Counted from the stretch's first letter, positions 26,139 to 34,820 are shown. The stretch is 64,000 bases of DNA from Gaiellasilicea sp963749515 (GCA_963749515.1 CAVVMR010000001.1:1-64000); one strand, 5' to 3'. Numbers and translations: made by a program. The notes: generated by a model not told the origin, from the sequence alone.

Positions 26139-26468
26139 CTAGACGATGATGCCGCGGCGATAGCCGACGGCGACCGCGTGGGCGCGGGAGCGGGCCTGGA
26201 GCTTCGCGAGCAGGTGGCGCACGTGCGATTTGACCGTCTCCTCCGAGAGGAAGAGGCGCTGGCCGATCTCGCGATTCACGAGGCCGTCCGCAACGAGCTG
26301 GAGCACCTCGATCTCACGCAGCGTCGGCTCCTGCTCGAGCTCGCGCATCGGCGCGACGAACGGGATCACCTCGGCGTTGCCGTTCGACCGCCGCGCCGCA
26401 GCCGCCTCGAACCGGCGACTGTGGTCCATATAACGGTTCAGGATCTCCTTACGCTCAGCAGCGTCCAC
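26139..26468 (-). CDS. Small LuxR-family HTH regulator
   Basis: 109 aa from a GTG at 26468; an internal ATG at 26429 is an alternative. The C-terminal 65 residues are a GerE/LuxR HTH: LREIEVLQLVADGLVNREIGQ, then SEETVKSHVRHLLAKLQARSR. The N-terminus (DAAERKEILNRYMDHSRRFEA) is helical and has no receiver domain. It is the last gene of a minus-strand series (SRPBCC, ArsR, NlpC/P60, LuxR), though 32 nt separate it from the NlpC/P60 stop. Confidence 0.7.
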   Translation of the reverse strand: MDAAERKEILNRYMDHSRRFEAAAARRSNGNAEVIPFVAPMRELEQEPTLREIEVLQLVADGLVNREIGQRLFLSEETVKSHVRHLLAKLQARSRAHAVAVGYRRGIIV

Positions 26469-26500
26469 GACCCCGATATCGGCCTGTCCGACAGCAGGCT

Positions 26501-27092
26501 TTAGCTCGAATGAGGTAAATCGAACGAGGGAGTGATCCGGACGAAACCTCGGCGAATCCGGCGCAAAGCCTCCGGTTCCTCCTCTTCGACCACTTCTCGG
26601 CTGCCGGCGGCGTGCAGGATGCGCCCGTCGCCGAGCCAGAAGGCGATGTGAGTCACCGAATCCCGCCCGTAGACGGCGAGGTCGCCGTACCGCGGCTCGT
26701 CCACGTTCTGAGCCGTTTCCGCCTGCTGGTCGGCGTCGCGCGGGACGAGCCTTCCCAGCCGGCGCCAGGCCATGTGGATAAGTCCTGAACAGTCGATGCC
26801 GCGCTCGGTCATTCCGCCCCAGAGATACGGCGTGCCGAGGTACGCGCGCGCCTCCTCGACCGGATCGCCGTCGCGGGCCGGAGGGAGCCAGTCTGCCGGC
26901 GGGCTCTTCGGCGAGTGCTGACGCCTCGACCCAGCCCGGATAGCCGTACGCCGTCGTCACCTTCGCCCAGCCGTCGCGGCGTTCCGTCACCGTCAACGGC
27001 TCGCCGCGGAGAGCCTGCGTCACCTGCTCCGACGACGCGTCGGGCCCGGCGTGAAGCGGCGCCACGTCGATCGCGCAGGAGAGCTCAGTCAC
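26501..27092 (-). pseudogene. NlpC/P60 peptidase with SH3 domain, one frameshift
   Basis: From GTG 27092 an N-terminal bacterial SH3 domain reads well (VAPLHAGPDASSEQVTQAL, DGWAKVTTAYGYPGWV). Near 26900 the frame changes; the next frame gives DWLPPARDGDPVEEARAYLG and the NlpC/P60 core with catalytic Cys in GIDCSGL and His in VTHIAFWLGDG. A single-base correction restores about 197 codons of a cell-wall gamma-D-Glu-diamino acid endopeptidase-like protein. No signal peptide is visible. The start overlaps the arsR stop, so it is part of that operon. One indel in an otherwise intact gene makes a sequencing error quite possible. Confidence 0.7.
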
Positions 27093-27396
27093 GGCGCGGA
27101 GACCGTAGGTGGCCGCGAAGCCGCTCGAGCCTCGCGTCCCACTCGCCGCCGACGCTCGCGATCCAGACGACCGCCTCGTCGAGCGGGGCGGGGTTGAGCT
27201 GATAGAGCGTCTCACGGCCGCTCCTGCGCGAGTCGACGAGCCCCGCGTCCCGCAGCGCGACGAGATGCTTCGCGACTGCCTGCCGCGTCACCGGCAGCTC
27301 GGAGGCGAGCTGGGTCGCCGAGGCCTCCCGCTGCGCCAGCGCCTCGACGAGATGGCGGCGCGTGGGGTCGGCGAGCGCGTCGAAGATGTCGCTCAA
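27085..27396 (-). CDS. ArsR-family winged-helix repressor
   Basis: 103 aa. Starts at TTG 27396 (SDIFDALADPTRRHLVEAL), overlapping the SRPBCC stop as TTGA. The winged helix (ATQLASELPVTRQAVAKHLV, then GLVDSRRSGRETLYQL) is typical of ArsR proteins paired with AHSA1/SRPBCC proteins; no metal-binding cysteines are present, so it probably does not sense metal. It very likely binds the two palindromes at 27755-27796. Confidence 0.88.
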   Translation of the reverse strand: MSDIFDALADPTRRHLVEALAQREASATQLASELPVTRQAVAKHLVALRDAGLVDSRRSGRETLYQLNPAPLDEAVVWIASVGGEWDARLERLRGHLRSPRRD

Positions 27397-27737
27397 GCGT
27401 GCGCGAATGCCAAGGCGCGCAGCGAGAGGGCGGTGGTCCAGCCGGCGCCGGCGGTCTCGGTGACGAGCACGCGCGTGCCGCCCTCGACCTCCTCGAGCTC
27501 GATCTCGACGCGACCCTCGTCGTCCCAGGTGAACGTGAAGCGGCGCTCGGGAACGACCTCCTCGACGACCGCGTGGCGCTCCTCGCCGTCGTCCCAGCGG
27601 AAGACGCCGTCGCCGCCGGGCTCCAGGTCGAGCTCGACGTCGTTCGCGAACCACTCCTCGAGCTGCTCGGGATCCGTCAGCGCCTCCCAGACCTCTTCGA
27701 CCGGCGCTTCGAGCACGACCTCGCGCGTTACCTCCAC
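27393..27737 (-). CDS. SRPBCC (AHSA1-like) domain protein
   Basis: 114 aa. Start/hydrophobic-pocket fold shown by TREVVLEAPVEEVWEALTDPEQLEEWF and the C-terminal GAGWTTALSLRALAF. GTG 27737 is chosen because GAGGAGGAG sits directly upstream and the family begins at this point; the frame is open further up. ArsR-SRPBCC pairs are common in actinobacteria; the SRPBCC protein may bind the ligand that controls the repressor, an inference from gene pairing. Divergent from clpP across an 81-bp spacer. Confidence 0.82.
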   Translation of the reverse strand: MEVTREVVLEAPVEEVWEALTDPEQLEEWFANDVELDLEPGGDGVFRWDDGEERHAVVEEVVPERRFTFTWDDEGRVEIELEEVEGGTRVLVTETAGAGWTTALSLRALAFAHA

Positions 27738-27754
27738 GACTCCTCCTCTCACGC

Positions 27755-27796
27755 GCAACCCATGGGTTGCATATAGTGTTGCAACCGATTGGTTGC
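27755..27796. promoter_or_regulatory. Two palindromic operators (GCAACC-N4-GGTTGC) in the SRPBCC-arsR / clpP spacer
   Basis: GCAACCCATGGGTTGC at 27755-27770 and GCAACCGATTGGTTGC at 27781-27796, centres 26 bp apart. TATAGT (27772-27777) between them could be the -10 for clpP on the plus strand. The repeats lie between the two start codons, where an ArsR dimer would block one or both promoters. Confidence 0.75.
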
Positions 27797-27818
27797 ACAT
27801 TACCGGAAGGAGCACCGC

Positions 27819-28418
27819 GTGAGCCCTTTGATCCCGATGGTCGTCGAGGCCGACGGCCGCCACGAGCGCTCGTTCGACATCTACTCCCGCCTGCTGCGTG
27901 AGCGGATCGTCTTCCTCGGCCGCGAGGTCGACGACGAGATCGCGAACGTGATCGCCGCGCAGCTGCTCTTCCTCGAGTCGGAGGATCCGGACAAGGACAT
28001 CTGCCTGTACGTCAACTCACCGGGCGGCTCCGCGTATGCGGGCATGGCGATCTACGACACGATGCAGTACGTCAAGCCGGACGTCTCGACGATCTGCGTC
28101 GGGATGGGGATGTCGGCGGCGGCGATGATCCTCGCGGGCGGCGCGGCCGGGAAGCGGATGGCGCTTCCGAACGCGAAGGTGATGATCCACCAGGGCTCGG
28201 CCGGCTACCGCGGCACGCCGGCGGACATCGAGATCCACGCGCACGAGGTGCTCGCGATGACGAAGCGGATGGCCGAGATCCTCGCCAAGCACACCGGCCA
28301 GCCGTTCGAGCAGGTGATGCTGGACATCGACCGCGACCGGTTCATGACGCCGACCGAGGCGGTCGAGTACGGCCTCGTGGACAAGATCGTCGAGCCTAGG
28401 GCGGTGGCCGCCGCCTAG
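27819..28418 (+). CDS. clpP: ATP-dependent Clp protease proteolytic subunit
   Basis: 199 aa, normal ClpP length. Catalytic triad Ser99 (GMSAAA), His124 (VMIHQ) and Asp173 (RDRFM). The nucleophile motif GMGMSAAAM differs slightly from the usual GxAASMGA. It forms the tetradecameric chamber fed by ClpX/ClpC. GTG start with GGAAGGAG 7 nt upstream; an in-frame upstream GTG at 27789 lies within the second operator and lacks a ribosome binding site. A lone clpP here, without clpX or a second clpP in tandem, suggests one of several paralogues. Confidence 0.92.
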   Translation: MSPLIPMVVEADGRHERSFDIYSRLLRERIVFLGREVDDEIANVIAAQLLFLESEDPDKDICLYVNSPGGSAYAGMAIYDTMQYVKPDVSTICVGMGMSAAAMILAGGAAGKRMALPNAKVMIHQGSAGYRGTPADIEIHAHEVLAMTKRMAEILAKHTGQPFEQVMLDIDRDRFMTPTEAVEYGLVDKIVEPRAVAAA

Positions 28419-28576
28419 CTGGGCCAGAGGCGCCGGCGCGCCTCCTCGGCTGTCGACGGAGGAGCGGTGTCGTCGCGCGGCCCGCGCCACAGAAACCAGG
28501 CGATCGCGGCGATCCAGGGAGATCCGAAGAGGATCGGAAGCAGCACGCCCCACAGCGGAAAGGAGTCCGCGACCAT
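28415..28576 (-). CDS. Small membrane protein, 53 aa
   Basis: MVADSFPLWGVLLPILFGSP begins a single hydrophobic helix ending about residue 30, followed by a charged tail (RGPRDDTAPPSTAEEARRRL). It starts 2 nt after the stop of the upstream minus-strand gene, so it is the last gene of the dipeptide transporter transcript, and ends in a 4-nt overlap with converging clpP. Function unknown; too small for family assignment. Confidence 0.55.
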   Translation of the reverse strand: MVADSFPLWGVLLPILFGSPWIAAIAWFLWRGPRDDTAPPSTAEEARRRLWPS

Positions 28577-28578
28577 CG

Positions 28579-28974
28579 CTAGGGCCGGTACTGCTGCAGC
28601 CGCGCCGCGATCGCGTCCACGAAGGCGTCCGTCTCCGCCGCCGGCTCGGCGTCGAGCGGCGGGTCGCAGACCTGCCGCGGGGAAAGGAGCCCGCGCTCGC
28701 CCAGGAGCGTGACTGCGCCGTGGCGGATGCGCTGCCGGTCGACGCCTTCCGGGAGCTCGACCGCGAGCACCTCGAGCTTCTCGTCCGCGAGCGTCGGAAA
28801 GCGCGTGCGCATCCTGCCGATCTCCGGATTCTCGTCGTGGAGGTGCAGCCAGGTCCGCGTCTCCGGGTGCAGCATCGTCGCCCCGACATACACCACTCCG
28901 TCGTGCGCGAGCCAGGCGTACACCCACTGGTCGGAGGTCTCGAGCTCGCCCGCCTTGACGGACAGCACGACCAT
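28579..28974 (-). CDS. Hypothetical protein linked to the dipeptide transporter operon
   Basis: 131 aa. ATG 28974 overlaps the dppF stop (TGATG). Visible features are an alpha/beta-like pattern with WVYAWLAHDGVVYVGATML, TWLHLHDENPEIGRMRTRFP, and a C-terminal helix ending ARLQQYRP. The GVVYVGAT segment is faintly like a GIY-YIG strand, but the catalytic residues are not there, so I give no function. It is co-transcribed with dppF and with the small membrane protein gene. Confidence 0.6.
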   Translation of the reverse strand: MVVLSVKAGELETSDQWVYAWLAHDGVVYVGATMLHPETRTWLHLHDENPEIGRMRTRFPTLADEKLEVLAVELPEGVDRQRIRHGAVTLLGERGLLSPRQVCDPPLDAEPAAETDAFVDAIAARLQQYRP

Positions 28975-30050
28975 CAGACGAGCGGCGGCTCGTAGGCCGG
29001 TGCCTGCTGGCCTGCCTCGAAGACCACCTCGCGCTTGCGCGGCTCGATCTGTCCGGCCTTGATCTCCTCGGCGAAGTGGCACTTGACGAGGTGCCCCTCG
29101 AGCGGGCGCAGCTCCGGCTCGTCGTCGCGGCAGCGTGTCTCCTGCACGTACGGGCAGCGCGTGTGGAAGCGGCAGGCCTGGGGTGGGTTCGCCGGGCTGG
29201 GCAGATCGCCCTGGAGGAGGATCGACGTGCGGGCGCGCTCGACCTCGGGATCGGGGATCGGGATCGCCGAGAGCAGCGAGATCGTGTACGGGTGGAGCGG
29301 GTTGTCGTAGAGGTCGTCGGCGGGGGAGAGCTCCATGATCTGGCCGAGGTACATGACTGCGATCCGGTCGGAGATGTGCCGGACGACCGCCAGGTCGTGC
29401 GCGATGAAGAGGTAGGTGAGCTCGAAGTCGCGCTGCAGCTCCTCCATCAGGTTCACGATCTGCGCCTGGATCGAGACGTCGAGCGCCGACACCGGCTCGT
29501 CACAGACGAGGAAATCGGGGTTCAGCGCAAGCGCGCGGGCGAGGCCGATCCGCTGCCGCTGGCCGCCGGAGAACTCGTGCGGATAGCGGGACGCTGCGTC
29601 AGCCGGGAGCCCGACGACCTGCAGGAGCTCGCGCACCTGGTTGCCGAGGCCCTTGCCGCCGCGGCCGTGCACGCGCAGCGGCTCGCCGACCATGCGGCCG
29701 ACCGAGTGGCGCGGGTTCAGGGAGGCGTAGGGATCCTGGAAGATCATCTGCATCCGCCGGCGTAGCGGGCGCAGCTCGCCCTCGCTGAGGTGCGTGATGT
29801 CCGTGCCGTCGAAGACGATCTTGCCGCCGGTGGGCTCGTACAGGCGCAGGAGCGCGCGGCCGACCGTCGACTTGCCGCACCCGGACTCGCCGACGAGGCC
29901 GAGCGTCTCGCCGCGCTCGATCCGGAGCGAGACACCGTCGACCGCCTTCACGTCGCCGACGTGGCGGTCCATGACGATCCCGCTTCGGATCGGGAACCAG
30001 ACGCGGAGGTCGTCGACCTCGACGAGCGGGTCGCTCACGCCGGCACTCAC
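28974..30050 (-). CDS. dppF: Dipeptide/oligopeptide ABC transporter ATP-binding protein
   Basis: 358 aa. Walker A GESGCGKST, signature FSGGQRQRIGLARAL, Walker B FLVCDEPVSALDVS, His switch FIAHDLAVV. The C-terminal oligopeptide-transporter domain carries four cysteines (CRFHTRCPY, ETRC, KCHF) that in relatives bind an iron-sulfur cluster. GTG 30050 overlaps the dppD stop by 4 nt. Works with DppD to drive DppBC. Confidence 0.93.
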   Translation of the reverse strand: MSAGVSDPLVEVDDLRVWFPIRSGIVMDRHVGDVKAVDGVSLRIERGETLGLVGESGCGKSTVGRALLRLYEPTGGKIVFDGTDITHLSEGELRPLRRRMQMIFQDPYASLNPRHSVGRMVGEPLRVHGRGGKGLGNQVRELLQVVGLPADAASRYPHEFSGGQRQRIGLARALALNPDFLVCDEPVSALDVSIQAQIVNLMEELQRDFELTYLFIAHDLAVVRHISDRIAVMYLGQIMELSPADDLYDNPLHPYTISLLSAIPIPDPEVERARTSILLQGDLPSPANPPQACRFHTRCPYVQETRCRDDEPELRPLEGHLVKCHFAEEIKAGQIEPRKREVVFEAGQQAPAYEPPLV

Positions 30051-31060
30051 GCCGCACCTCCGAGCCGTGTCCGCTGCCACTCGTCCGCCGGCACCGGGTT
30101 GAAGCAGCGGACGTGATGGCCGGGCTCGAGCTGATCGAGCGGCGGCACCTGCTGGCGCGACTGCTCGACCTCGAAGCGGCAGCGGGGCGCGAACGGGCAC
30201 TCGCTCGGTGCGCTCAGCATGTTGCGCGGCGCGCCGGGGATCGGCTGGAGCCGCTGGCGCCGGCCGGCGTCGAGACGCGGCACGCTCTGGAGCAGGCCGA
30301 GCGTGTACGGGTGACGCGGCTGCGAGAAGAGCCGGTCGGCGCTGCCGGTCTCGACGAACATGCCCGCGTACATCACGTTCACGCGCTCGCACATCCCGGC
30401 GACGACGCCGAGGTCGTGCGTGATCATGATCAGCGCCGTGTCGCGCTCCGCGACGAGGGCCTTCAGGACCTCGAGGATCTGAGCCTGGATCGTCACGTCG
30501 AGCGCGGTCGTCGGCTCGTCGGCGATCAGCAGCTTCGGCTCGCACGCGAGCGCCATCGCGATCATCGCCCGCTGCCGCATCCCGCCCGAGAACTGGTGCG
30601 GGTAGTCCTTCAGGCGCTGCTTCGCGCTCGGGATCCCGACCTGGTCGAGCAGCTCCGTCGCGCGCTTGTCCGCCTGCTCGCGGTCCATCCCGAAGTGCAC
30701 CTCGAGCGCCTCGCGGATCTGCCGGCCGATGGTGAGCACCGGGTTGAGCGAGGTCATCGGATCCTGGAAGATCATCGCGATCTCGCGGCCGCGGATCGAG
30801 CGCAGCTGCTCGTCGTTCAGCGCGAGCAGGTCGCGGTCGCCGAACATCGCAGTGCCCTTCGTGACACGGCCGTTCCGCGCGAGGATCCCGAGCAGGGCGA
30901 GCGAGGTGACGCTCTTGCCGCAGCCCGACTCGCCGACGATCCCGAGCGTCTCGCCGGGGGCGATGTCGAACGAGATCCCGTTGACCGCGTAGACGAGTCC
31001 GCGCTCGGTGCCGAAGCGCACGTGCAGGTCGTCGACGACGAGGAGGGGCTCTCTAGCCAC
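30047..31060 (-). CDS. dppD: Dipeptide/oligopeptide ABC transporter ATP-binding protein
   Basis: 337 aa. Walker A GESGCGKSV, signature FSGGMRQRAMIAMAL, Walker B LLIADEPTTALDVT, MITHDLGVV. The oligopeptide-type C-terminus is present (LQPIPGAPRNMLSAPSECPF and RC). The GTG start lies 8 nt inside dppC, and its stop overlaps dppF. Confidence 0.93.
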   Translation of the reverse strand: MAREPLLVVDDLHVRFGTERGLVYAVNGISFDIAPGETLGIVGESGCGKSVTSLALLGILARNGRVTKGTAMFGDRDLLALNDEQLRSIRGREIAMIFQDPMTSLNPVLTIGRQIREALEVHFGMDREQADKRATELLDQVGIPSAKQRLKDYPHQFSGGMRQRAMIAMALACEPKLLIADEPTTALDVTIQAQILEVLKALVAERDTALIMITHDLGVVAGMCERVNVMYAGMFVETGSADRLFSQPRHPYTLGLLQSVPRLDAGRRQRLQPIPGAPRNMLSAPSECPFAPRCRFEVEQSRQQVPPLDQLEPGHHVRCFNPVPADEWQRTRLGGAA

Positions 31061-31964
31061 GGCCCCGCATCTTCGGGTCGAGTGCCTCGCGGAGCCCGTC
31101 GCCGATCAGGTTGAAGCCGAGCACCGAGATGATGATTGCGATTCCGGGAATGATCGCCAGGTGCGGCGCCGTTTGGAGATAGCGCGTCGTGTCGGTCAGC
31201 ATCGTGCCCCACTCGGGCGTCGAGGGGTCCTGCGGGCCGAGGCCGAGGAAGCCGAGCCCTGCGACGTCGATGATTGCCGTCGCGAGCGCCAGCGTTCCCT
31301 GCACGATCACGGGCGAGATCGCGTTCGGAAGGATGTGCGAGGCGAGGATCGAGCGTTTCGGCACGCCGATCGATCGCGCCGCGAGCACGAAGTCGTTGTC
31401 TCGCTGGGCGAGGATCGAGCCGCGCATCAGCCGCGCGAAGATCGGCACCTGGGTCGCGCCGACGGCGATCATGATCTGGAAGAGGCCCGGGCCGAGCATC
31501 GCGACGATCCCGATCGCGAGGAGGAGGCCGGGAATCGCCAGCATGATGTCGGTCAGGCGCATGATGACGGTGTCGACGATCCCGCCGAGATAGCCGGCGA
31601 TCGAGCCGAGCACCATCCCGATCGAGAGACCGACGGCGACCGAGACGACGCCGATCAACAGCGAGAAGCGCGCGCCGTAGAGAACCCTGGAGAGCTCGTC
31701 GCGGCCTTGCTGGTCGATCCCGAACCAGTGGTCGGCCGAGGGGCCGGGGCAGCACCTTCCGGCGAGCCGCGAGAGATCGCCGGCGCGCGGGTCCTCGGGC
31801 GCGATCAGAGACGCGAAGAGCGCGACGAAGATGAAGAGGGCCACGATCGCGAACCCGACCAATGCGCCCTTGTTCCTGCGCAGGCGTGACCACGCGTCGC
31901 GCCAGAGCCCCGCGCCGCCCGGCTCGAGTTGGATCTCTCTCGCTTCGATCTCCGCAATGCTCAT
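31053..31964 (-). CDS. dppC: Dipeptide/oligopeptide ABC transporter permease
   Basis: 303 aa, six membrane helices with the DppC-type N-terminal cytoplasmic helix and a long first periplasmic loop (HWFGIDQQGRDELSRVLYGARFS). The EAA-type coupling loop is AARSIGVPKRSILASHILPNA. Overlaps dppB by 4 nt at its start and dppD by 8 nt at its end. Confidence 0.93.
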   Translation of the reverse strand: MSIAEIEAREIQLEPGGAGLWRDAWSRLRRNKGALVGFAIVALFIFVALFASLIAPEDPRAGDLSRLAGRCCPGPSADHWFGIDQQGRDELSRVLYGARFSLLIGVVSVAVGLSIGMVLGSIAGYLGGIVDTVIMRLTDIMLAIPGLLLAIGIVAMLGPGLFQIMIAVGATQVPIFARLMRGSILAQRDNDFVLAARSIGVPKRSILASHILPNAISPVIVQGTLALATAIIDVAGLGFLGLGPQDPSTPEWGTMLTDTTRYLQTAPHLAIIPGIAIIISVLGFNLIGDGLREALDPKMRGRG

Positions 31965-32965
31965 GAGACGCGGATCCGTGGGTTGAGGAGGGCGTAGGAC
32001 AGGTCCACGATCAGGTTGACCAGGACGAAGACGAGTGCGATGAAGAGGATCCCGCCCTGCAGTACCGGATAGTTACGCGATCTGATCGCCTCCAGGAGCC
32101 AGGTGCCGAGTCCCGGGTACGCGAAGACGGTCTCGGTGAGCACCGCCCCGGAGAGCAGGAGGCCCGACTGGAGGCCGATGATCGTCGCGATCGGCAGCAT
32201 GGCGTTGCGCAGGATGTGCCGCGTGTCGACCGTCCGCGGTGCGACGCCCTTCGCCCGCGCGGTCCGCACGTAGTCCTCGTTCTGGACGTCCAGGACGGCC
32301 GCGCGCGTGATCCGCGCGATGATCGCGAGCGGGATCGAGCCGAGCGCGATTGCGGGCAGGATCAGGTGCTTGAGCGTGTCCCAGAACGCTTCGAGGTTGC
32401 CGGCGAGCAGGGAGTCGAGGAGGTAGAAGTTCGTCGGGTGGTCGATGGTGATCAGGACGCTCATTCGGCCGACCGTCGGCAATAACCCAAGCTTCACCGC
32501 GAAGATGTACTTGAGGATGATCGCGAGCACGAAGATCGGGATCGAGATCCCGAGGAGCGAGGCGACGAGACTGAACTGGTCTAAGAGGCCGCCGTAGCGC
32601 TTCGCGGCCAAGAACCCGAGTGGGATCCCGAGCAGGATCGAGAAGAGCATCGCGCTCACCGCAAGCTCGATCGTCGCCGGGAAGCGTTCCTTGACCTCGT
32701 CGACGACGGGTCGCCGCGAGGTCTGCGACGTGCCGAGATTTCCCCCGGCCGTCTGTTTGACGTACGAGAAGTACTGCTGGTAGATCGGCTTGTCGAGGCC
32801 GTACTGCTTGTTGAGCGCCTCGATCGCAGCGGGTGTCGCCCGCTCGCCGAGCAGTGCCGTCGCCGGGCTTCCCGGCAAGGCCCTGATCCAGAAGAAGACG
32901 AGGATCGAGACCCCGATCAGGATCGGGATCAGGAGCAAGAGCCGGCGGACGACGAAACGCAGCAT
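31961..32965 (-). CDS. dppB: Dipeptide/oligopeptide ABC transporter permease
   Basis: 334 aa, full length. N-terminal FVVRRLLLLIPILIGVSILV is typical, the large periplasmic loop is followed by five helices, and the coupling loop reads TARAKGVAPRTVDTRHILRNA. Ends with the family motif DLSYALLNPRIRVS. It starts 27 nt after the receptor gene stop. Confidence 0.93.
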   Translation of the reverse strand: MLRFVVRRLLLLIPILIGVSILVFFWIRALPGSPATALLGERATPAAIEALNKQYGLDKPIYQQYFSYVKQTAGGNLGTSQTSRRPVVDEVKERFPATIELAVSAMLFSILLGIPLGFLAAKRYGGLLDQFSLVASLLGISIPIFVLAIILKYIFAVKLGLLPTVGRMSVLITIDHPTNFYLLDSLLAGNLEAFWDTLKHLILPAIALGSIPLAIIARITRAAVLDVQNEDYVRTARAKGVAPRTVDTRHILRNAMLPIATIIGLQSGLLLSGAVLTETVFAYPGLGTWLLEAIRSRNYPVLQGGILFIALVFVLVNLIVDLSYALLNPRIRVS

Positions 32966-32992
32966 GTCGCCCGCCGGACTCTAGCCCGCCTC

Positions 32993-34708
32993 CTATTCCT
33001 CGATCGTCACAGTCGAGAACAGCTCGTTCGTCGTCGGGCTCGCGACGTAGCCCTTGACCTTCGCGGAGAACGCGAGAGCAGGCCTCGAATGCGCGTAGGG
33101 CACGCCCGGAAGCTGGGTCATGATCGCCCGGTTCGCTTCCTGGTACAGCTCTTCGCGCTTCGACTCCTCCGTCTCGATCTCAGCGTCGTTGAGGAGCTTC
33201 TCGATCTCGGTCAGCGGCGTCGTCGTCGTCCCCCAGGCCTTCTGCGGGCTCTGGAAGAACGTGCCGATGAAGTTGTCCGCGTCGCCGTAGTCGCCGGTCC
33301 AGCCGAGCATGCGCAGGTTGCCGGCGTTGCCTTCGTCCGCACGACCCAGGTAGTCCGGGTTCCACGGAGCGCTCTTCGCGGTCACCTTGAAGCCCGACTT
33401 GTTCAGGCTCGCGGCGAACGCTTCGAAGTTCCGCTTCGGATCGGGCATGTACGGACGCGACACGTCCGTCGGGTACCAGAACTCGAGCGGAACCGGCAGC
33501 GTGTAGCCGGCGTCCGTCAGGATCTGCTTCGCCTTCTCCGGGTCGAAGTCATACGTCGGGACGTCGTCCGCGTAGCCGACGACCTCCGGCGGCATGAACT
33601 GCGTCGCCAGCTCGGCGCGACCGGAGTAGAAGTTGTCCACGACCGCCTGGCGGTCGAGGCCGTGCGCGATCGCCTCACGCACCTTGATGTCGTCCGTCGG
33701 CTTCTTTGCGATGTTGAAGCCGACATAGGCCACGTTGAAGGCAGGCCTGTCGATGATCTGCAGCTCGGCGTCGCCTTCGATCGTCTGAATGTCCTGCGGC
33801 TCGACCAGGTCGTAGCCCTGGATCTCGCCGGTCTGCAGCGCCTGCAGGCGGGCTGCGTTGTCGGCGATCGGCCGAACGATCAGCGTGTCGATCGTCGACT
33901 TGTCGCCCCAGTAGTCGTCGTACCGCGACAGCGTGAGCCTGTCGTTGCGGGTCCACGAGTCGAACTTCAGCGGCCCGGTGCCGATCGGATGCTCGGTGCC
34001 GAACGTCCCGGCAGGCGTGAAGACGCCGTCAGCGTCGACAGTGCCCTCGTCGGCCTTGAACTCCGTCAGCGCCTTCGGGCTGGCGATCGAGAACGCCTGC
34101 TGCGAGAGGGCCGGGATGAACGTGGCCGACGGCTTGGTCAGCGTCAGGACGGCCGTGGTCGCGTCGGGAGCCTCGCAACTTGCGTAGAGGCTGTCCTCGG
34201 GCGCGCCGCTGTCCTTGTTGTAGGTCGCGAAGCCGCCGAAGACGACTTGCCAGTAGTAGGTCGCGCTCGGGTTCTGGAGCGCACCCTTGAAGTTGTACCA
34301 ACGGTCGAAGTTGAAGCAGACCGCCTCGGCGTCGAGCGTCTCGCCGTCATGGAACGTCACGCCCTCGCGGATCTTGAACGTCCAGATCTTGCCGGTTTCG
34401 TCCGCTTCCCAGCTTTCGGCCAGGCCGGGCTCGGGCTCGGTCGTGCCGGGCTTGAGCGCGACGAGCGTCTCGAATATCTGCGTGATCACACGCAGCGACT
34501 CACCGTCCGAGACGAGCGCCCCGTCGAGCGCAACCGGGTCGGAAGCGCCCGCGAAGACGAGCGTCCCGCCCTCCGCACCGCTGCCTTCCCCGGTGGTCGC
34601 CGCCGTTGTGTCCGTCGCCTCCTCGTCGTCGCCGCCGCAGCCTGCCGCCGCGAAGGCCAGCATGCCGACGACGAGCAGCATCAGCAGCCTGTGCCACTTG
34701 ATCCTCAA
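32993..34708 (-). CDS. dppA: Dipeptide/oligopeptide-binding lipoprotein (SBP family 5)
   Basis: 571 aa from TTG 34708. AAAGGAG lies 5 nt before this TTG, so it is preferred to an in-frame TTG five codons upstream. The signal peptide ends in the lipobox FAAAGC with Cys24 lipidated, followed by an acidic, Thr-rich linker. Family 5 features are TFKIREGVTFHDGE, the ATYYWQV region, GTGPLKFDSWTRNDRL and VREAIAHGLDRQAVV. First gene of the operon dppABCDF plus two small genes. Ligand could be peptides or other small polar molecules; the neighbouring genes give no hint of sugar use. Confidence 0.92.
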   Translation of the reverse strand: MRIKWHRLLMLLVVGMLAFAAAGCGGDDEEATDTTAATTGEGSGAEGGTLVFAGASDPVALDGALVSDGESLRVITQIFETLVALKPGTTEPEPGLAESWEADETGKIWTFKIREGVTFHDGETLDAEAVCFNFDRWYNFKGALQNPSATYYWQVVFGGFATYNKDSGAPEDSLYASCEAPDATTAVLTLTKPSATFIPALSQQAFSIASPKALTEFKADEGTVDADGVFTPAGTFGTEHPIGTGPLKFDSWTRNDRLTLSRYDDYWGDKSTIDTLIVRPIADNAARLQALQTGEIQGYDLVEPQDIQTIEGDAELQIIDRPAFNVAYVGFNIAKKPTDDIKVREAIAHGLDRQAVVDNFYSGRAELATQFMPPEVVGYADDVPTYDFDPEKAKQILTDAGYTLPVPLEFWYPTDVSRPYMPDPKRNFEAFAASLNKSGFKVTAKSAPWNPDYLGRADEGNAGNLRMLGWTGDYGDADNFIGTFFQSPQKAWGTTTTPLTEIEKLLNDAEIETEESKREELYQEANRAIMTQLPGVPYAHSRPALAFSAKVKGYVASPTTNELFSTVTIEE

Positions 34709-34796
34709 AATGACTCCTTTCAAAAGCTCCCGGGTTCAGCTGGAGTATCCAGAGTTGCACCTACAGGCGCAAGCCGACCCCTGTCCAGGGAAGACA

Positions 34797-34820
34797 AAGG
34801 GCGGCTCACATGCCGCCCTT
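34797..34820 (-). terminator. Terminator after the sigma factor gene
   Basis: Perfect 9-bp stem AAGGGCGGC/GCCGCCCTT with a 6-nt loop, 24 nt after the sigma stop; read on the minus strand it is followed by TTTGTCTTCCC. It separates the sigma gene from the dipeptide transporter operon. Confidence 0.75.

Noticed and set aside
26760..26785. TGTGGATAAG match to a DnaA box
   Set aside because: It is within the coding sequence of the NlpC/P60 catalytic motif and is isolated.
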